64,000 nucleotides of DNA from Bacteroidota bacterium (GTDB lineage: Bacteria > Bacteroidota > Bacteroidia > UKL13-3), in assembly GCA_027491085.1 (NCBI GenBank), contig JAIXWW010000009.1, forward strand, positions 62,001 through 126,000, read 5' to 3'. The translations under genes and the position numbers were made by a program. The first letter of the stretch is position 1. Each line of letters opens with the position of its first letter. A model generated the notes under the pieces. That model did no database searches, was not told the DNA's origin, and saw only the letters and a program-made list of their open reading frames with translations. Of the stretch, positions 18,275 through 27,500 are shown one piece after another.

Positions 18275-19696
18275 TTAATTAACAGGAGCCACAAAATTTG
18301 ATTTTACTTGTTCAATTAATACACCATTACTTTTTACATTAATCAATACTTTGTTTTGATTACTTGTGATGGCTTTAGGGTCAATTTCAATAAAGAAACT
18401 AGTTTTACCTAACTCGTCTTTTGGTATTTTTATGATTTGTTTATCAATCAATTTGATGCTTCCTTTTGGTTCTATTAATTCTAGTTCAATTGGAATGGAA
18501 TCAAAGGTTTTATTTACAAACTCAATATTGTATAAGTTACTAATATTGCCATTGGCTTGTGTTTGGTAAAGCATTCCAGCAGTTCTGTTTAAAGTAGTTT
18601 CAATTTCTTTACGGCTAGCTACCAAATAAACCAATAGAGCTAATAAGCCAACTAAAACAACTGAGTAACCAACATTACGTAAAGTAAACTTAAAGGTTTC
18701 GTTATTATCAATTCCGTTTTTAGAGTTAAAGCCTATTAAACGTGTTGGTTTATTTATTTTAACCATTACTTCATCGCAGGCATCTACACAAGCTGTGCAA
18801 TTGATACATTCTAGCTGTGTACCATTCCTGATATCAATACCAGTCGGACAAACCTGAACGCATAATTTACAATCAATACAATCGCCTTTTGGAGCAGGAG
18901 TAGCAGTATCTTTTTTACTTGCTTTTCCGCGAGGCTCACCACGTAAATAATTGTATGCAACTACTATGGAATGTGGATCTAACATCAAACCTTGTAACCT
19001 ACCATAAGGACAAATAATTACACAAACTAACTCACGTAAAAAAGCAAAAACAAAATAAAATACAGTAGAAAAAATGAGTAATGAAGCAAACTTGCCAATA
19101 TGTGCCAACGGTCCATCGGTAATAAGTAATTTCATTTGGTCAATGCCAATAATGTATGATAAAAATGTATTGGCAATCAAAAATGAGATTAAATAAAAAG
19201 CAACATGTTTACCTCCTTTACGCAGTATTTTTTCAGTATTCCATTCCTGAGCAGCTAGTTTTTTTTGTTGGTTAAAGTCACCTTCAATTAAATATTCAAT
19301 TTTACGAAAAAGCATTTCCATAAAAATGGTTTGAGGGCAAGCCCAACCGCACCAAATGCGGCCAAACAAAACAGTAAATACAATAATAAATAGTATGAAA
19401 GTGAGCATCAATAAGGCAAACAAGTTTAAATCTTGTGGCCAAAAAGGCATTCCAAAAATAATGAATTTTCGCTCTAGGATATTAAATAACAATAACGGAT
19501 GTCCATGAAATTTAATAAAAGGTGTGGCAAAAAATATAATGTATAAAAACCATGCAAAAAGCGTTCGGTATTGGTATAAACTTCCTTTTGGTTTTTTTGC
19601 AAAAATCCAAAGACGTTTTCCATCTTTATTTACATTCGATAAACTATCGCGGTAATGCTCGCCATCTAGCGCCTTTGCCTCTTCTACTTCGTGCAT
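18275..19696 (-). CDS. ccoG: cytochrome oxidase accessory protein CcoG (FixG/RdxA)
   Basis: This membrane-bound polyferredoxin has 473 residues with about five transmembrane helices. A cysteine pair in WCGWACPQT follows the second helix. Two ferredoxin-type [4Fe-4S] motifs (CIDCKLCVQVCP and CINCTACVDACDE) lie near residues 265-300. The C-terminal region after the last helix is an Ig-like periplasmic domain (FxG C-terminal domain). CcoG is known to act in copper reduction/delivery for cbb3 oxidase assembly. It is separated from ccoP by about 140 bases that hold a long inverted repeat. Confidence 0.95.
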   Translation of the reverse strand: MHEVEEAKALDGEHYRDSLSNVNKDGKRLWIFAKKPKGSLYQYRTLFAWFLYIIFFATPFIKFHGHPLLLFNILERKFIIFGMPFWPQDLNLFALLMLTFILFIIVFTVLFGRIWCGWACPQTIFMEMLFRKIEYLIEGDFNQQKKLAAQEWNTEKILRKGGKHVAFYLISFLIANTFLSYIIGIDQMKLLITDGPLAHIGKFASLLIFSTVFYFVFAFLRELVCVIICPYGRLQGLMLDPHSIVVAYNYLRGEPRGKASKKDTATPAPKGDCIDCKLCVQVCPTGIDIRNGTQLECINCTACVDACDEVMVKINKPTRLIGFNSKNGIDNNETFKFTLRNVGYSVVLVGLLALLVYLVASRKEIETTLNRTAGMLYQTQANGNISNLYNIEFVNKTFDSIPIELELIEPKGSIKLIDKQIIKIPKDELGKTSFFIEIDPKAITSNQNKVLINVKSNGVLIEQVKSNFVAPVN

Positions 19697-19768
19697 AATC
19701 TTTTTATAAATGCTATTGGTAAATTAATTTTAGTGATCACTAAATTTTAATTCTATCCTAAAAAAATG

Positions 19769-19827
19769 AACCACATAGACACATAGTTTTTATAGCTTTT
19801 TTGAGCATTCTATGTTTCTATGTGGTT
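19769..19827. repeat. 18-bp inverted repeat between ccoP and ccoG
   Basis: AACCACATAGACACATAG (19769-19786) and CTATGTTTCTATGTGGTT (19810-19827) pair with a single mismatch around a 23-base loop. In the transcript of the minus-strand operon this makes a long stem 10 bases after the ccoP stop. No T-run follows on the minus strand. It may protect or partly terminate the upstream message, or be a Bacteroidota intergenic repeat. Confidence 0.7.
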
Positions 19828-19837
19828 ATAATGTATT

Positions 19838-20761
19838 TTATTTTAATGCAGTTGCCAAACTATCGGGGGCTACTGTTGTGCTATCGGTTTTTGCTGTTTC
19901 ACTTTTTTCCTCCACTTCGGTTCCTTGTGGAGCTTTTGGTGATGGAGGATTGGTGCCACCAATTGATTTAATATAACTTGCTAATTGAGCCATTTGTAAA
20001 CCATTTAACGATTTTTCCCAAGCAATCATACCCTTACCAGTTACACCATATTTAATGGTTTTGAATACATCGCTAACTTGGCCTCCATGTAACCAATATT
20101 CATCGGTTAAATTAGGTCCTACATTTCCTCCACCATCTTCTCTATGGCACACTGCACATTTAGCAGTAAAAAGTTCTTTACCGGCAGTTAAATCTTTAGC
20201 ATCGGTCATTAATTTCACATTGCTTTCGTCAATTGAATTGCCTACTTTTTTCAAATAGGCTGTTTTGGCTACTTCTGCATCGGCTAATTGTTGTTCGTAT
20301 TCTGCTGTTTGTAATTTACCTAAATTGTCAGAATAGTGATACCAAAATCCATAGAGAATTGCAAATACAATGGTAGTGTAAAACATAAAGTTAAACCATG
20401 GTGGAGTAGGGTTATCTAACTCTACAATTCCATCAAAACTTTCATCTAATAAAAGCTTTTTCTCATCTTTTAACGAGTGTAAAGAAAACAGTTTTTCAAC
20501 TGTTGTTCTTTCTTCATCGGCTTTTACCAATTCAGGGTTATTAATTCTGCGTAATGCATTTAGTGTTAAGTATAATAATCCTACTATGATAAGGATTAAA
20601 ATACTGATGATAACTCCCATTACTTTTAAATACAGCGTATCAAAATCGCCATAATCAAACGTTGCGGCTTCGGCTGCCATGCTTCTATTGCTAAGCAATA
20701 AAATTATACTGGCTAAAAATACTTTTGTTTTCATTTTGTTAATCAATTTTTTGTTAAACAT
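19838..20761 (-). CDS. ccoP: cbb3 oxidase subunit III, monoheme CcoP
   Basis: The CcoP N-terminal membrane domain is recognisable by LDNPTPPWFNFMFYTTIVFAILYGFWY near residue 120. It is followed by a single cytochrome c domain with CAVCH and an axial Met in GKGMIAWEKSL. Proteobacterial CcoP has two hemes; here only one CxxCH exists, as is usual in Bacteroidota. A signal peptide or first helix begins at MKTKVFLASIILLL, so 20734 is an alternative start. The start at 20761 overlaps the ccoQ stop as TAATG, which suggests translational coupling. The tail is Pro/Glu/Thr-rich. It passes electrons towards the CcoNO core. Confidence 0.93.
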   Translation of the reverse strand: MFNKKLINKMKTKVFLASIILLLSNRSMAAEAATFDYGDFDTLYLKVMGVIISILILIIVGLLYLTLNALRRINNPELVKADEERTTVEKLFSLHSLKDEKKLLLDESFDGIVELDNPTPPWFNFMFYTTIVFAILYGFWYHYSDNLGKLQTAEYEQQLADAEVAKTAYLKKVGNSIDESNVKLMTDAKDLTAGKELFTAKCAVCHREDGGGNVGPNLTDEYWLHGGQVSDVFKTIKYGVTGKGMIAWEKSLNGLQMAQLASYIKSIGGTNPPSPKAPQGTEVEEKSETAKTDSTTVAPDSLATALK

Positions 20762-20916
20762 TATTCAAGCGGTTTATTGCTCATTTCATCAATGTATTCT
20801 TTTTTGGTTTTAAATAGCCATAAAGCTATTAGTACAAAAAAGGCTGTAAACACTAGTAGTGAGAACATTTGATAAATGCCAATACCGGTTACCTCGTGCA
20901 ATAAGTTACGAAACAT
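20761..20916 (-). CDS. ccoQ: cbb3 oxidase subunit CcoQ (51 residues)
   Basis: This is a short gene between ccoNO and ccoP on the same strand. It encodes MFRNLLHEVTGIGIYQMF, then one transmembrane helix (LLVFTAFFVLIALWLF), then a charged tail FKTKKEYIDEMSNKPLE. Length, single helix, KTKKEY after the helix and position are all typical of CcoQ, which stabilises the cbb3 complex. The stop codon overlaps the downstream ccoP start by one base. The start lies 19 bases after the ccoNO stop. Confidence 0.88.
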   Translation of the reverse strand: MFRNLLHEVTGIGIYQMFSLLVFTAFFVLIALWLFKTKKEYIDEMSNKPLE

Positions 20917-20935
20917 ATTTTTATTTAATTAATGG

Positions 20936-23062
20936 TTAGTTAGCTGCCGAATTAGTTAATTTAATATCTGTACCTAAACGCTGTAGGTAAGCTATAATTG
21001 CTATTAATTCTCTATCGCTTTCAATTTTTATTTTTTCGCTTGCTAGGTTATCGCTAATGGTTTTAGCTTGCGCTTGCAAATCTTGTAAGGCTCTTTCTTC
21101 GTATCCTTTTTCGTAAGGAACACCTAGCGTACGCATGGCATTAATTTTATCCTTAATATTGCTTACATTCATACTTTGTTCTGCCAAGAAAGGATACGCT
21201 GGCATAATTGAACCTGGCGACATCGTTCTTGGGTCAATCATGTGGTTATAATGCCATGAGTTTGGATATTTACCACCTTCGCGCATTAAGTCAGGACCAG
21301 TACGTTTTGAACCCCATAAAAATGGATGGTCATATACATATTCTCCCGCTTTTGAGTATTCGCCATAACGCTCGGTTTCGCTTCTAAACGGACGAATCAT
21401 TTGCGAATGACAACCCACACAACCTTCGCGTATGTATAAATCGCGGCCATGCAATTCTAATGGAGTATATGGTTTTACACTGGTAATGGTTTGAATATTT
21501 GATTTAATTAAGAAAGTTGGCAACATTTCTACCGCACCACCAATTAAAACAACAACAATTGATAATACCATAAATGTCATTGGTTTACGTTCTAAGGCTT
21601 TATGCCAGTATGAAGCATGACCAGTAGGAGCATAATTGCTTTCTAATGCTGGTGCTTCTGCATCTTCGTTAGCTACTAATTTTCCAGCAGTCATGGTTTT
21701 AACAATATTGTAAACCATAACAATGGTACCTGTTAAATAAAGTGTACCACCTATTGAACGGAACACATGTAAAGAAAGAATTTGTTTGGTTGTATCTAAA
21801 AATTCGTATTTTAATTGACCAGCTTCTGTAAACTCTTTCCACATTAAACCTTGGGTAAATCCACTCCAATACATAGGAACTGCATAGAATAAAATACCTA
21901 AAGTACCAATCCAAAAATGGAAGTTAGCTAATTTAGTAGAGTGTAATTTAGTTTGGTAAATGCGAGGGATTAACCAATATAAAATACCAAAGGTCATAAA
22001 TCCGTTCCAGCCAAGTGCACCAACGTGTACGTGGGCAACTATCCAATCGGTAAAGTGAGCAATAGCATTTACATTTTTTAACGAAAGCATCGGGCCTTCG
22101 AAAGTAGCCATACCATAAGCAGTAATACCTACCGCAAAGAATTTCAATACTGGTTGGTCTCGCACTTTATCCCAAGCACCACGTAAAGTTAACAATCCGT
22201 TTATCATACCTCCCCACGATGGAGCAATTAACATAATAGAAAATGCTACACCTAACGATTGAGCCCAATCAGGTAACGAAGTATATAACAAATGGTGAGG
22301 GCCAGCCCAAATGTATAAGAAAATCAAAGTCCAAAAGTGTAAGATAGATAATTTGTAAGAATACACTGGTCTATCTACTGCTTTAGGCAAGTAGTAATAC
22401 ATCATACCTAAGTATGGAGTAGTTAAGAAAAATGCTACTGCATTATGACCATACCACCATTGTACCAAGGCATCTTGCACACCTGCATAAAACGAATAAC
22501 TTTTGAATAACGAAATAGGTAATTCGAAAGAGTTAACAATATGTAAAACAGCTACCGTAACAAATGTGGCTATATAAAACCAAATGGCTACATACATGTG
22601 GCGCTCTCTGCGTTTTATAATAGTACCAAACATGTTCCAGCCAAATACTACCCAAATTAAGGTAATAGCAATATCTATTGGCCATTCAAGCTCGGCATAT
22701 TCTTTTGAGGTAGTTAAGCCTAAAGGCAATGTAATAGCCGCAGCTACTATAATTAATTGCCAACCCCAAAAATGAATATTACTCAACACATCGCTATACA
22801 TTCTACTTTTACATAAGCGCTGCAACGAGTAATATACACCCATAAAAATGGCATTACCAACAAAAGCAAAAATAATTGCATTGGTATGCAGTGGGCGAAT
22901 CCTTCCGAACGAAGTGTACTGATTTCCTAAATTGGCAGCGGGCTCATAAAGTTGAATGGCCACAAGCAAGCCAACTAACATTCCAACAATACCAAAGACC
23001 ATGGTGGCTATGGCAAAGTTTCTTACGATTCGATTATCGTATTGAAATTTTTCTGTTTGCAT
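20936..23062 (-). CDS. ccoNO: cbb3 cytochrome oxidase fused subunits I and II (CcoN-CcoO)
   Basis: The first ~480 residues are the 12-helix heme-copper catalytic subunit. It shows the low-spin heme ligand region RPLHTNAIIFAFVGN, the active-site WWYGHNAVAFF and AGPHHLLYTSLPDW (copper B histidines), and the heme-ligand helix WIVAHVHVGALGWNG. A linker and one more helix lead to a CcoO-type cytochrome c domain with CVGCH near residue 549, followed by MIRPFRSE and MSPGSIMPAYPFL. Fusion of CcoN and CcoO is common in Bacteroidota. The enzyme reduces oxygen at low tension and pumps protons. The gene heads the operon, and two FNR-like dyads lie upstream. Confidence 0.96.
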   Translation of the reverse strand: MQTEKFQYDNRIVRNFAIATMVFGIVGMLVGLLVAIQLYEPAANLGNQYTSFGRIRPLHTNAIIFAFVGNAIFMGVYYSLQRLCKSRMYSDVLSNIHFWGWQLIIVAAAITLPLGLTTSKEYAELEWPIDIAITLIWVVFGWNMFGTIIKRRERHMYVAIWFYIATFVTVAVLHIVNSFELPISLFKSYSFYAGVQDALVQWWYGHNAVAFFLTTPYLGMMYYYLPKAVDRPVYSYKLSILHFWTLIFLYIWAGPHHLLYTSLPDWAQSLGVAFSIMLIAPSWGGMINGLLTLRGAWDKVRDQPVLKFFAVGITAYGMATFEGPMLSLKNVNAIAHFTDWIVAHVHVGALGWNGFMTFGILYWLIPRIYQTKLHSTKLANFHFWIGTLGILFYAVPMYWSGFTQGLMWKEFTEAGQLKYEFLDTTKQILSLHVFRSIGGTLYLTGTIVMVYNIVKTMTAGKLVANEDAEAPALESNYAPTGHASYWHKALERKPMTFMVLSIVVVLIGGAVEMLPTFLIKSNIQTITSVKPYTPLELHGRDLYIREGCVGCHSQMIRPFRSETERYGEYSKAGEYVYDHPFLWGSKRTGPDLMREGGKYPNSWHYNHMIDPRTMSPGSIMPAYPFLAEQSMNVSNIKDKINAMRTLGVPYEKGYEERALQDLQAQAKTISDNLASEKIKIESDRELIAIIAYLQRLGTDIKLTNSAAN

Positions 23063-23165
23063 ATAGTGAGTATAATTTTATTTTACCCAACAAACGTACT
23101 TTCAATACCTGCGCTTTAATATGACTATAGGCAAATGCTATTTTGAGAGATTTTAGCCCAAATAG

Positions 23166-23177
23166 TGACTAGGGTCA
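23166..23177. promoter_or_regulatory. FNR/CRP-like dyad TGAC-N4-GTCA (proximal)
   Basis: TGACTAGGGTCA lies 104 bases upstream of the ccoNO start codon. The half-site spacing of four bases matches the FNR dyad (TTGAT-N4-ATCAA), though the half-site letters differ. An 8-bp inverted repeat AATTGTCA/TGACAATT follows at 23180-23204. The call is by pattern only. Confidence 0.35.
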
Positions 23178-23214
23178 GTAATTGTCATGAAGAAATTGAC
23201 AATTGAAATAATGA

Positions 23215-23278
23215 TTTGTCCTCGGTAGGTTTCCTAACCAACCGAATAAGGTGCGGAGAGGAACTGACCTTGGTCAAA
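23215..23278 (+). repeat. dispersed repeat copy 1 (upstream of ccoNO)
   Basis: This is the first of three related ~60-base units. The core TCCTCGGT...GAATAAGGTGCGGAGAGG agrees with copy 2 at about 42 of 47 positions. An internal hairpin CGGTAGGTT-TCCT-AACCAACCG (23223-23244) has one mismatch, and an outer CCTC/GAGG pair could close it. The rest of the 343-base gap between ccoNO and the next gene holds the inverted repeat at 23180-23204 and two dyads, and no gene. Confidence 0.7.
23265..23276. promoter_or_regulatory. FNR/CRP-like dyad TGAC-N4-GTCA (distal)
   Basis: TGACCTTGGTCA is a perfect 12-base palindrome about 203 bases upstream of ccoNO, at the end of the first copy of a dispersed repeat. 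The same TGAC-N4-GTCA form occurs at 23166. The other two repeat copies do not keep the palindrome, so it may be incidental. Confidence 0.3.
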
Positions 23279-23405
23279 CTTGTCTGTTTTATAAAAATTT
23301 AAGTATCCACGATGGAGGAGCTAGTATTTATACAACATCGTTTAAAAAAATTATTGCACCATTTCAAGTCATTTGTTTAATGCTTAACAATGGTGTGTAA
23401 TTACT

Positions 23406-23963
23406 TTATTTTAAGTTATGATAGATGGTTGAAACAAATTCTGTTTGAATGTTTTTATTGGTTTTCGATAGTATACCAATCCGTACTCCATTTTCATTTA
23501 GTGTACCATACAAAAATGTTCTTTGGTAAGTAGAGTCTACATATTCTCCCACTAAATATTTGTTTGAAACTCTTTGAACAATTTTAGCTTTTAAATTTGG
23601 GTTATTTGCTAAATAATATTCTGAATCCCATTTATAAAAAAGATCAATAAAGTCGTCTCCGTCTAAATTGTTTTTATTAAATGAAGACGTACCGCGTCCC
23701 CCTTTAAATATGAATAGCATTTGGTTTAAAGAATCTCTAAATGTGAAGTCTCTGCTGTCATTATTGAAACCTATATATTTCCATTTCCCAGGAATTTCAA
23801 CATTAATAGAATAGTCTCCTAAGTAATAAAAAGATGTAGTGTTTGAATCTGGGTTATACTTGTCACTGGTAAGCGCTATGTGTTGATTATGTTTGTTTGT
23901 AAAGCATGAAGTTACAGCTACTATAACTAAAGTTGTTATGATTAAGATGCTTATTTTATTCAT
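23406..23963 (-). CDS. hypothetical lipoprotein
   Basis: I do not recognise a family. The 185-residue product has a lipoprotein signal (MNKISILIITTLVIVAVTSC) with the lipidated Cys at residue 20, so it should sit in the inner or outer membrane facing the periplasm or outside. The mature part is mixed alpha/beta with Tyr/Phe/Asn-rich segments (SINVEIPGKWKYIGF, DSLNQMLFIFKGGRG). It resembles small Bacteroidota stress-type lipoproteins only in a general way. It stands alone between two copies of a dispersed repeat, with 440 bases to the cbb3 operon and over 600 to the RCC1 gene. Confidence 0.7.
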   Translation of the reverse strand: MNKISILIITTLVIVAVTSCFTNKHNQHIALTSDKYNPDSNTTSFYYLGDYSINVEIPGKWKYIGFNNDSRDFTFRDSLNQMLFIFKGGRGTSSFNKNNLDGDDFIDLFYKWDSEYYLANNPNLKAKIVQRVSNKYLVGEYVDSTYQRTFLYGTLNENGVRIGILSKTNKNIQTEFVSTIYHNLK

Positions 23964-24132
23964 GTATTGATTTCTGTTTGGTTGTTAATAATCACTAAAT
24001 GTATCTTGTGAATCCGAATGAATCAGTGCTATTGATAAACTTTCGGTAAACATGCAAATAATACATAAAAAATCAAAGTAAAATTTGAGTTATAGTTGCA
24101 CAAATAGGAATTTGCAAACCTTAAGTAATGAC

Positions 24133-24197
24133 TTTGTCCTCGGTTGGTTTTCTAACTAATTGAATAAGGTGCGGAGAGGGCTACGACCTTGGACATA
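24133..24197 (+). repeat. dispersed repeat copy 2
   Basis: This is the best match to the copy at 23215. Four of the five core differences are C-to-T changes that turn G-C pairs of the inner hairpin into G-U pairs, so the stem CGGTTGGTT/AACTAATTG stays foldable. That pattern hints at a structured RNA. No coding frame stays open across the three copies. Confidence 0.7.
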
Positions 24198-24241
24198 GTT
24201 TATATGTACAAGTTAACACAATTAAAATTATATAACAATGA

Positions 24242-24340
24242 TGTGGTTTAGCCATATTTTTATGGTGGTGAGCTATTTTCGGATGGTGGTATATGATTTT
24301 TTGGTGGTGGATATGGTTTTTAAGCGGTAGTGTTAAAAAT
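24242..24340. repeat. GGTGGT-rich imperfect repeats in a gene-free stretch
   Basis: The stretch contains ATGGTGGTGAGC, GGATGGTGGTATATG, TTGGTGGTGGATATGG and AAGCGGTAG at roughly 25-35 base steps. It is part of the 636-base gap between the lipoprotein and RCC1 genes, which otherwise holds repeat copies 2 and 3 and a terminator. I see no gene in it. Confidence 0.45.
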
Positions 24341-24341
24341 T

Positions 24342-24400
24342 TTTATCCTCTGTGTGTTTTCTCACCAATCGAATAATGTGAGGAAATGACATTGGATAAA
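24342..24400 (+). repeat. dispersed repeat copy 3 (degenerate)
   Basis: This is a weaker copy keeping TTTATCCTC, GTTTTCTCACCAATCGAATAA, GTG and GACATTGGA in the same order as copies 1 and 2, but lacking several bases after GTG. The inner hairpin is largely lost. It looks like a decayed member. Confidence 0.55.
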
Positions 24401-24555
24401 TATTTACCTGACAATGTGTTTCCTTAAAAACAACAATACTGACAATTTTATCTTTTGCATGAACTGGAAACTATTTCGTTATTTTAAACAATATTTTTTG
24501 AAATGCTTCAAAACGCTCATTCTATAAAAATTAACCGTAATAAAATACATAAGGA

Positions 24556-24584
24556 AAGACCATCTGATTTAGATGGTCTTTTTT
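24556..24584 (-). terminator. terminator hairpin below the RCC1 gene
   Basis: AAGACCATCT and AGATGGTCTT form a perfect 10-bp stem with a 5-base loop, 16 bases beyond the RCC1 gene's stop. The T-run is stronger on the plus strand (six T) than on the minus strand (CTTTCCTT), so it may work in both directions. Confidence 0.75.
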
Positions 24585-24599
24585 AAACAAGTGATGATT

Positions 24600-27500
24600 C
24601 TAATTTTTAATGAGTTTCTGGTTATAAAAGTTACCATTATTATCTAATACCTGAATCAGGTACACCCCTGTTTTTAAATCTTTCGCATCTATCTCGTTTT
24701 TATTGGTAGTTATTATTTCTTTTCCTAATAAATCATATAAAATGGCTTTATTTATTATTAGGTTATTCTGTAGTATAATATGTATTGTTTCATTGAATGG
24801 ATTTGGATAAATAAGTAAATTGTTACTTGCCTTAATTTCATTTATCCCTATGGAAGGACTAATATTAACAGAAAATGTTTTTTGAATGCCAACACATCCT
24901 TTGCTAGAAGTCTCAGTAACTTTAATAGTATCAAATCCAGTCACATTCCATTTTACTTGTATTTTATTAGAACCAGTACCTGATTGAATTGTTCCTTTAG
25001 TGACAACCCAATTGTAAATTGAACCAACTCTTTCAAACACTGAATAAGAAGCAGTATCTAATTTTCTTGCAATTGCATAAGGAACGATACTACTGGTAAC
25101 AGGTATTTGATTTAAGGTTAAATTTAAGATAGCTGAACTATCACAGCCCACAGAATTAGTGAAATAAACTGTATCTGTTTTAGTAGTGTTATATGTTCTT
25201 CCATTCCATAAGAAAGGTAAATCGTTTGGACAAATGTTCAAATTTGAGGTTGATGTACTTATTGCTTTTATGGTTAGTTTTAAAACTGTTACACTATCAC
25301 AGCCCACAGAATTGGTTAAAAATACTGTATCTGTTTTAGAAGTATTGTAAATCTTACTATTCCATATATATGGTAATACGCTTGAACAAACACTGATAGT
25401 TTTTGTGGATGTACTTGTTGGTTTTACCGTAATAATTTTGGTGATTGAATCTTTACAATTATTATTGCTAGTTTCAACTAGTTTAACAAAATAGTTATTT
25501 GCATTAGTATAAATCTTGCTAGGGTTGTTTAAACTTGAAGTATCATTAATTCCTTCTCCAAAACTCCATTTTTTAGTGAAAGTGCCGGAATAAATTGAAG
25601 TAGTATCTGTAAACAAAAAATTGTTTACATTAATACATTGACTTGAATTATTTACAGTAAAACCAACTTTAGGGGAAGGAAAAATCGTTATATTTTTTCC
25701 GTTATTACTTCCAATTACTGCAGGACTGCTGCTTACTACCCTTATTCTATAACCAGTATCCAGCAAAACATTATTTGGTATTGTGGCAATGATTGTATCC
25801 GAAACATTAGAAGAAATTGTTCCAATGGAAATTGGATTTGAGAAATTGCCAACTGAATTACTAAGTTGAACTGAAAATAAATTGTCTAAATTAAAAGGAC
25901 CAATTGTGGAATAAGAAACTTTAATTTTTGAATTTCCACAAAAAGTAGCACCTATATTTGTACTAGTAAATATTGAACCCACAGCTGAATTACTGCAAAC
26001 ATAAACAATACTATTTGTGGTAGTATCATTTCCTAGCTGCCTATAATTATTGTAACCTGTGGCACAAATTGTATTTCGGTCTGGTTTAATTATTAAACTA
26101 TGATTAGCATTACTATTACTATTAATCGCAACTACATTGATTGGAGTTCCTATTTGAATTGGGCTGTTTTTTTTACTGGTTGAACTATCACCCAATTGAC
26201 CATAGGTATTAGAGCCCCAGGACCATAATTGGCTATTCGATTTTATTGCCAATGTATGGCCATCACCAGCTCCAATATTTAGCCAATTGCTCGAGGTACC
26301 AATTTGAATAGGAATTTTTTTGTCTAAATAAGTACCATCACCCAATTGTCCTGAGTCATTTCTCCCCCAAGCAAATATAGTCCCATTTGACTTTAAAGCA
26401 ATTGTATGATTTGCGCCACAAACTACACTTAACCAATTGGTTATATTATTTATTTGTACAGGACTGCTTTTATCAACCATGGTACTATCGCCTAATTGCC
26501 CATAGTCGTTTTTTCCCCAACCCCATATGGTTCCATCCGATTTTTGTGCAATGGTGTGAGAATTTCCATTAGCCACACTCACCCAATCAGCAGATGTACC
26601 TATTTGTGTTGGGATGGTTTTATTTATTATTGTTCCATCGCCCAATTGTCCATTGTTATTATTTCCCCAGGCCCATAATGTACCATCCGATTTAAGTGCA
26701 AAAGAATAATAAGCGCCACACGAAATACTTACCCAATTGGTAGAAGTACCAATTTGAGTAGGACTGGTTTTACCTATTAAAGTACCATCACCTAATTGCC
26801 CAAAAGTGTTATTTCCCCAAGCCCAAAGCGTACCATCCGATTTAAGTGCAATGTTATGAGAATTTCCCCCAACAACACTCACCCAATTGTTTGATATTCC
26901 TAATTGAACACTTTTTACTTTGTTTAGAATAGTACCATCTCCTAATTGTCCCTCATTGTTCCTACCCCAAGCCCATAAAGTACCATCCGTTTTTAGACCA
27001 ATAGTATGAAACTGTCCACAAGTAATATTTAACCAATTAGTAAGTGTATTAATTTTAGTAGGTATATATTTATCAATATTAGTTCCATCGCCCAGTTGAC
27101 CTGAACCATTTCCACCCCAAGTCATTAAGCTACCATCAGCTTTAAGTGCGAGTGTATACGCATACCCACAGGCAACATTTACCCAGTTGGTTGAAGAGCT
27201 AATTTGAATAGGACTAGTTATATTTGCCGTTAGCCCATTTCCCAATTGTCCATAATTATTCCAACCCCAAGCCCATAAGGTGCCATCTGATTTTATAGCC
27301 GTAGAATGATAAGCCCCACACGAAATATTTACCCAATTGTTAGAAGTGCCAATTTGATTAGGAATACTTTTATCTACAAATGTTCCGTCACCCAATTCTC
27401 CATCATAATTGTAACCCCAAGTCCATAAAGTTCCATCTGATTTGAGTGCCATTGTATGATCAGCTCCACATGCTATACTTGCCCAATTGTTGGAGGTACC

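Noticed and set aside
23964..24599. Possible small genes in the repeat-bearing gap
   Set aside because: Frames are short and broken, and they do not stay open across the three repeat copies.
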